From JAGLTA01 sp023142625 (GTDB lineage Bacteria > Patescibacteriota > Patescibacteriia > JAACEG01), in the NCBI GenBank assembly GCA_030641665.1, contig DAOWHA010000063.1, forward strand, positions 1 to 27,133: DNA of 27,133 bases, given 5' to 3'. Numbering within the stretch: the stretch's first letter is position 1; each line of letters opens with the position of its first letter. Shown piece by piece: positions 22,698-27,133 of this stretch. The translations under genes were made by a program, and so were the position numbers. Below the pieces are notes generated by a model. The model saw nothing but the letters and a program-made list of their open reading frames with translations. It did no database searches and was not told where the DNA came from.

Positions 22698-22698
22698 T

Positions 22699-24594
22699 TT
22701 ATTCATCTTCAGCCGATTCTTTTTCTTCGTCTTCCTTCTCCTCTTCTGGCTCTTTCCCTATTAAGCATACGGCTCGCCACGGACGATAATGGCTTTTCCA
22801 AATCTCTTCTTTTGCTTCTCCGTCTGAATAAATAATCTTGCGCGTAAATTCCGCGTCTGCTCCGTTGTGCGAACTCTCGGTGCATTTTTTTTTGCCCGGA
22901 TCCAAATCCTCAGTTTCAATAAATTTTGTCGGTCCGGGACTTACAATATTAAAAATTTTCGGATCAGTAGTCTCAACTTTTCTGCCGCCAGCATCACCCC
23001 AAAATTCAAATATGAGATCATCTCCCTGAATATCTGTTTGAATTAAAATATAATTATCCGTGTCATTGATAAATTTTACATCAGGATTCGGGGAATAGAT
23101 GGTAGCGTCTGTTCCTGCCGGCTCATAGTAAGAAACCCTATAAGCATGAGGCCGCCGTTGAGTAATAGGCAATCCTGCATTTATCGCAACCCTAAATATA
23201 GTTGTCGCAATTTGGCAAAGCCCTCCTCCGTATTCAGGAACAGTCTTATTTCCCTTAATAACCAACTCTTGCAAATAACCCGCGCTGGCGTTAATTTCAC
23301 CCAAAGCGCTATTTAAAGAAAACTCTTCTTCTGGCTTTATCAATACTCCATTTATAGTCTCAGCCCCTATCGCGATATTATGCCGCCGATTTTTCGGACT
23401 TCCGCCAAAATTAGAACTTCCAATCCCAATCAATTTTTTAACTCCTAAATCATTGATATCTCCGACGCTATTTTTAGCTATTACTGTTTCTATAATCAAA
23501 TCAGCTGTGGAAGTAGGATTATTTAAAATTGCGTCTTCTATGCTGTTTATGCTCTTTTCTATGTTTAACGCTATTCCGTCTATGCTTTTCTGAAACTCAG
23601 CCACCCTATCGTTTTCTAATTTAAATTTAGCATCTTTTGCCTTAATGTCAACTTCTTTGGCTGCCTCCTTTAAATAAAAGGTAATTTTTTCCCGATTAAT
23701 TTTAACGCTTATAAGATTATCATCTATTTTTGCCTCAACCCATTCAGCAAACAGTTTTGATTGAATTTCAAATTCTTTCTTTTCTAAATCGCACAATGAA
23801 ATTGACTTACCTTTTGCGTCGCACTTATAAACTAACTTTAAAGGAAAAATCTCAAAAAGCTCTTTAATCTTTGGAATTTCAGCCTCTATCTGCGCGGCTT
23901 TAATTTCAGGATAATCTGTCATCATATACATTTCAACAGGGCTATTCGAAAACAAATTTAAATTATTTTCCATGTCCCGCATAGCGGTGTCGTAATTAAA
24001 ACTTTTGCCTAATTTTTCCGGAACAGCCTTAACGATAATTTCTCCCCTCACTGTTTTAATGTCAAATTTAGCGTCTTCTCCGGGATTTTCCAATGATGAA
24101 AAATTACTGATTAAAATATTTTTCAACTCTTCTCTGTTTAATTCATAATCTATTTTAATCTGTTTTTTATTTAATAAAACTTTTAATTGTTCTGTTAAAT
24201 TTAAAAGCGATCCCCGATTTCGCCCAACAGCATACGCTTGATCAACCGCGTTTTCTAAATCAAAAACAAGAATTTCATTTAATAATCCCAAATCGCTGGC
24301 AGAGATTATAACCGGATTAATCACAACCTCTTTATTTTTATGCTTAAAAAACAGCCCTTGGCGCAAAAATCGATCAGCTGCTTTTCTTAATTCAAATAAG
24401 GATTCCGCCTTTGTCTTTTTAGACATATCAATATTATTAATTATAACTCCGGAATAAATTCTATCTTGATAATAAAATTGATGCGCTGAAACCGCTCCTG
24501 TTAATAATGCGGCAAAAACAAAAAAACCGACAGAAAAAGAAATGAGCCAGCGGTTTTTTAATATATTTTTAATATTGTTAATATTTTTACTCAT
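22699..24594 (-). CDS. VanW-like membrane-anchored cell-envelope protein
   Basis: 631 residues. A basic N-terminus and one hydrophobic segment (about 17-40, SFSVGFFVFAALLTGAVSA) anchor it, with the rest outside. YSGVIINNIDMSKKT begins peptidoglycan-binding-4-like domains, with a second unit around residues 220-330. Residues ~400-540 are the VanW domain: GAETINGVLIKPEEEFSLN, GYLQELVIKGNKTVPEYGGG, LCQIATTIFRVAINAGLP and RRPHAYRVSYYEPAGTDA. The tail is acidic (EEEKEDEEKE). VanW domains occur in vancomycin-resistance clusters, but their activity is not settled; an envelope or peptidoglycan role is likely. It overlaps the 115-aa gene by 8 nt, so the two form an operon. Confidence 0.88.
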   Translation of the reverse strand: MSKNINNIKNILKNRWLISFSVGFFVFAALLTGAVSAHQFYYQDRIYSGVIINNIDMSKKTKAESLFELRKAADRFLRQGLFFKHKNKEVVINPVIISASDLGLLNEILVFDLENAVDQAYAVGRNRGSLLNLTEQLKVLLNKKQIKIDYELNREELKNILISNFSSLENPGEDAKFDIKTVRGEIIVKAVPEKLGKSFNYDTAMRDMENNLNLFSNSPVEMYMMTDYPEIKAAQIEAEIPKIKELFEIFPLKLVYKCDAKGKSISLCDLEKKEFEIQSKLFAEWVEAKIDDNLISVKINREKITFYLKEAAKEVDIKAKDAKFKLENDRVAEFQKSIDGIALNIEKSINSIEDAILNNPTSTADLIIETVIAKNSVGDINDLGVKKLIGIGSSNFGGSPKNRRHNIAIGAETINGVLIKPEEEFSLNSALGEINASAGYLQELVIKGNKTVPEYGGGLCQIATTIFRVAINAGLPITQRRPHAYRVSYYEPAGTDATIYSPNPDVKFINDTDNYILIQTDIQGDDLIFEFWGDAGGRKVETTDPKIFNIVSPGPTKFIETEDLDPGKKKCTESSHNGADAEFTRKIIYSDGEAKEEIWKSHYRPWRAVCLIGKEPEEEKEDEEKESAEDE

Positions 24595-24934
24595 CTTTAT
24601 TTTGTGTTTCTAATAATTGATTAAGCATTTTTTTAGCGATGGTGTCGTGGTCGGTTAAAATGATTTGAATCTCTCCGCTCTTTTGATTTTTAAAATCGTC
24701 AGGGAGGCAATTTTTCGGCATATCTTTTAGTGTGCCATATTCAGTTTTAATGTCAACTAACCCATCTTTATTTATTTCAAATTTTGCTTCAATAGTATGC
24801 GGCAACTCTTCTTTTTTTTCTTTATTCTCTATTGCTTCTTTGTTGTCTTTTAATGAAGCATTTATTTTTTCAGACGGCTCTGTATTTAATTTTTCAGTAT
24901 TATATAAATTTTCAATTTTAGGAAATTCTAACAT
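24587..24934 (-). CDS. 115-aa acidic/charged protein of unknown function
   Basis: Starts MLEFPKIENLYN and has no signal peptide or membrane segment. The first half is Lys/Glu/Asn-rich and probably disordered; the second half (IEAKFEINKDGLVDIKTEYGTLKDMP, then EIQIILTDHDTIAKKMLNQLL) could form a small alpha/beta domain. I recognise no family. It is the first gene of an operon with the VanW-like gene (8-nt overlap), and two good promoters lie upstream. Confidence 0.75.
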   Translation of the reverse strand: MLEFPKIENLYNTEKLNTEPSEKINASLKDNKEAIENKEKKEELPHTIEAKFEINKDGLVDIKTEYGTLKDMPKNCLPDDFKNQKSGEIQIILTDHDTIAKKMLNQLLETQNKDE

Positions 24935-24967
24935 AAAATTTAAAAACGCCTTCCTTATGTTGCAGGC

Positions 24968-24996
24968 ATTATAATCTTCTTATATTTTTTAATCAA
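24968..24996 (-). promoter_or_regulatory. Proximal promoter of the VanW operon
   Basis: On the minus strand TTGATT (24991-24996), a 17-bp spacer and TATAAT (24968-24973), about 30 nt before the ATG at 24934. Confidence 0.7.
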
Positions 24997-25026
24997 GCAA
25001 AAATTTCTGCTTTTTTTGAATTTTAT

Positions 25027-25083
25027 ATTATATCACCACAAAATAAAATGTCAATGGTTTTTGTAATATATTTTTTATATTAC
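25027..25083 (-). promoter_or_regulatory. Distal promoter and palindrome of the VanW operon
   Basis: On the minus strand TTGACA (25049-25054), a 16-bp spacer and TATAAT (25027-25032). Just upstream GTAATATA-TTTTT-TATATTAC (25063-25083) is a perfect inverted repeat placed like an operator. Together with the proximal promoter this gives two tandem starts. Confidence 0.6.
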
Positions 25084-25100
25084 CACCTGCTTTAAAAAAA

Positions 25101-27133
25101 TCAACTTTCTGGTTTAATGCCCAAATCATCAAATTTGTCCCATAAAGAATCTAATGCTGTTTCCCTGTGTCTATAAAAAGCACTCCCGGTAACTCTCCAA
25201 AAAGTCCATCCTGATCTTTCTAAAATTTCCTGTCTTTCAATATCTTCTTGCCATTTTTCTATTTTATTATGATATTGATCTCCATCACATTCAATTGCAA
25301 GTTTTGCATTATCCCCCTGTACAACAAGGTCAATTTTATATCCCGCAACTTCATATTGTGGAATAACTTTATACCCCATATTGATTATAATTTTAGCAAC
25401 CTCAATTTCAAAATCGCTATCAGCTTTTTCTTTTACTATTTGCAATCCTGCTTTTCTTTCTTCCACTCTATGATTATAAAACCAATCTAAAATTTGTTTT
25501 CTTAAATCATTAGGGTTTGATAATTTATCTTTTGGTATTGAATGAAAAAGAATCATCTTATTTTTTGCTCGAGACATCGCAACATTGATTCGTTGCTTGT
25601 TCTCTTTTTTATTTATTGAATATGGAGTAATGGTATTTTCTGGATTATGCAAATCGGGAGCTTTAACCATAGAAATAAACATAATATCTCTTTCATCACC
25701 TTGAAAAGCATAAGGATCTCCGCAAATAATTTTTCTTTTTTCAATTTCTTTTAATGGAATAGTTTCACTAATTAATTTAGTAATATATTTTTGCTGATCC
25801 TTCCCCAAGAGAGAAACAATGCCGAAAGTTATCGGATGCATTTCTCCGCATTCGTTCGTTTCTTTATATTTATCATCCTGAAGCATTTCTTTTAATTTTT
25901 TTATTATTGTTTCTGCTTCCGGTTTATTTATTTTTGCATTTGTTTCTTCAAAACCATTTTCTACAAAAACCGCTTCTAATACTGGATTTAATCTGTATTT
26001 TGGCAATTGATCTCGTAAAATATTTAATTCTCCTTTATATGATAATGCATTACTAAATCCAATTATTTCTTCAACAGATCTGAAATGTTCAGTTAAAATA
26101 ATGTTATCTGTCATTTTAATTTTGGAAGCATTAAATAAACTTGTCATTGAAAAAGCATTAGCATTCGGCACATCATGCAGAAAACGGACTACTAAAGCAC
26201 GCATTTGCCCTTTATTTATAAAATCGGGATTCCAACTAACTTGTTCATCATCTCCAACAACAAGCAACTTTTTACCAATATATGCTATGTTCAATCCATA
26301 AGGACCAACTTGGCTTGCTTCATCAAAAATAACAACATCAAACATGCCAAATTTTGGTTCAGGAAACAATTGATGTATTGTGTTTACAGGCATAATCCAA
26401 ACTGGAACCGCACCTTTTCCTTTTTTTAATGCTTTTTTAGCATCCCTTAAATATAAAGGAGCATATTTACCTAAACCAGCGCCATAATCCCTCATACTTT
26501 GCGCAAAAGCAGCAAGTGCCTCTTTTTGTTTTTTTGTAACTCGTTTTTTAAGATGTATCCACGCGGAAATTTCTACAAGATTTTTTACCAAACTCATTTC
26601 TTGCTTCTTTAGTCTTTGTATGTCCTTACTTATTTGAGATATAGAATCACCTGAATGTAATTTATCTAGCCAGCTAATCAATCTTTGCCATTTCCAATTT
26701 TTTTCTATATTAAGTTCTACATTACCGTCTTTTTTTATAGCAAATTTAATTTCATCAATTGTTTTGGGAAGTTTTTCTTTCAGTGCATCTTCAATTAATT
26801 TTATTTCTTCTGATTTATTTTGTTTATCAATAAGATCTGGTATTTGCTTATAAAAAAATTTTATTTCGTCTAAATCTCCTATTTTCAAATTTTGTAGATA
26901 TGCAATAACATTTTTATGATTTTGTTTATTTAATTTTAATTTTTGTATTGCATTACTAAAAATCTCATTTTGTAATTTAGAGTATTCTATGGATAAATTT
27001 TTTCGTTCATTTAATTTTTCTATTTCTTTTTTTGTAAAAATTATTTTCTCAATATTCTTTTCTTTGATATATATGGCAAGTAAAAGTGTTGTTTTGTGTG
27101 CATTGTCTTTTTCAAAATCTACAGCTATTCCAT
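25101..27133 (-). CDS. SF1 (Upf1/DNA2-like) helicase with C-terminal Vsr-like nuclease domain, partial
   Basis: The frame is open from the window end to the stop at 25101; the first possible start inside is only a TTG at 26888, and the frame continues upstream through 27133 without a stop. The 5' part, including the Walker A motif, is therefore outside the window. FDVVIFDEASQVGP is helicase motif II, VVGDDEQVSW motif III, LTEHFRSVEEI motif IV, YAFQGDERDIMFISMV motif V and INVAMSRAKNKMILF motif VI. The last ~100 residues (FEIEVAKIIINMGY, YKIDLVV, AIECDGDQYH, GWTFWRVTGSAF) are a Vsr/DUF559-like PD-(D/E)XK nuclease. Such helicase-nuclease proteins occur in defence islands. Strongly AT-rich codons. 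Confidence 0.88.
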   Translation of the reverse strand, partial: GIAVDFEKDNAHKTTLLLAIYIKEKNIEKIIFTKKEIEKLNERKNLSIEYSKLQNEIFSNAIQKLKLNKQNHKNVIAYLQNLKIGDLDEIKFFYKQIPDLIDKQNKSEEIKLIEDALKEKLPKTIDEIKFAIKKDGNVELNIEKNWKWQRLISWLDKLHSGDSISQISKDIQRLKKQEMSLVKNLVEISAWIHLKKRVTKKQKEALAAFAQSMRDYGAGLGKYAPLYLRDAKKALKKGKGAVPVWIMPVNTIHQLFPEPKFGMFDVVIFDEASQVGPYGLNIAYIGKKLLVVGDDEQVSWNPDFINKGQMRALVVRFLHDVPNANAFSMTSLFNASKIKMTDNIILTEHFRSVEEIIGFSNALSYKGELNILRDQLPKYRLNPVLEAVFVENGFEETNAKINKPEAETIIKKLKEMLQDDKYKETNECGEMHPITFGIVSLLGKDQQKYITKLISETIPLKEIEKRKIICGDPYAFQGDERDIMFISMVKAPDLHNPENTITPYSINKKENKQRINVAMSRAKNKMILFHSIPKDKLSNPNDLRKQILDWFYNHRVEERKAGLQIVKEKADSDFEIEVAKIIINMGYKVIPQYEVAGYKIDLVVQGDNAKLAIECDGDQYHNKIEKWQEDIERQEILERSGWTFWRVTGSAFYRHRETALDSLWDKFDDLGIKPES

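Noticed and set aside
25101..26888. Complete 595-aa helicase gene starting at 26888
   Set aside because: The start codon there is TTG and the frame stays open to the window end; the protein lacks the Walker A motif, so it is a partial gene.

Overview
The window looks like a piece of a small, AT-rich bacterial genome of the Patescibacteria/CPR type. This is inferred from the very long secreted protein with Ig-like and carboxypeptidase-regulatory-like repeats ending in IAYSGATR, the mostly SD-poor starts, tRNAs without encoded CCA, and many GC-rich palindromic repeats in AT-rich spacers. No 16S gene is present to fix the lineage. TGA and TAA are both used as stops, so the code appears standard.

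Layout. 1-487: no gene, but a 16-bp stem-loop repeat (12-66) and the promoter/operator of an orphan RHH regulator (488-703). 768-972: a tRNA-like gene (-) with an odd anticodon arm, preceded on its own strand by a promoter, a leader carrying two segments complementary to the tRNA, and a terminator-like hairpin. 1083-1167: tRNA-Leu(GAG). 1174-2683 (-): thioredoxin plus thioredoxin/DsbD-like fusion operon. 2820-4685: RNase J. 4789-4870 (-): tRNA-Leu(UAG). 5035-11250: 2071-aa exported surface protein, followed by an out-of-frame second copy of its last 11 residues in synonymous codons. 11474-12925: ABC-F ATPase. 12926-13438: terminators and a long hairpin, no gene.

13436-13862 (-): a CIRCE operator over a consensus promoter drives a 69-aa unknown protein; the 5' end of the transcript is perfectly complementary to the arm of its own terminator. 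13880-15388 (-): lexA followed by three tightly packed small genes (57-aa, 3-TM membrane protein, small HNH-motif protein). Divergent from it, 15506-19218 (+): a restriction-modification system with a fused C5-cytosine/N6-adenine methyltransferase and an HNH nuclease, ending in the second copy of the stem-loop repeat seen at 12-66, with compensatory base changes.

19277-20333: a promoter buried in inverted repeats, then trmD. 20350-20490: MITE-like inverted repeat. 20566-22353 (-): typA/bipA with a long hairpin in its leader. 22512-22649 (+): a promoter, rod-shaped RNA and U-tract, a good candidate ncRNA. 22699-24934 (-): unknown 115-aa protein and VanW-like envelope protein. 25101-27133 (-): C-terminal part of a Upf1-like SF1 helicase with a fused Vsr-like nuclease domain, running off the window end.

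Themes: housekeeping RNA/translation genes (rnj, trmD, typA, ABC-F, tRNAs) alternate with AT-richer accessory genes (R-M, lexA cassette, helicase-nuclease). The strongest candidates for undescribed biology are the CIRCE-controlled transcript, the covarying stem-loop pair, the tRNA-like gene with its complementary leader, the lexA cassette and the rod-shaped RNA.
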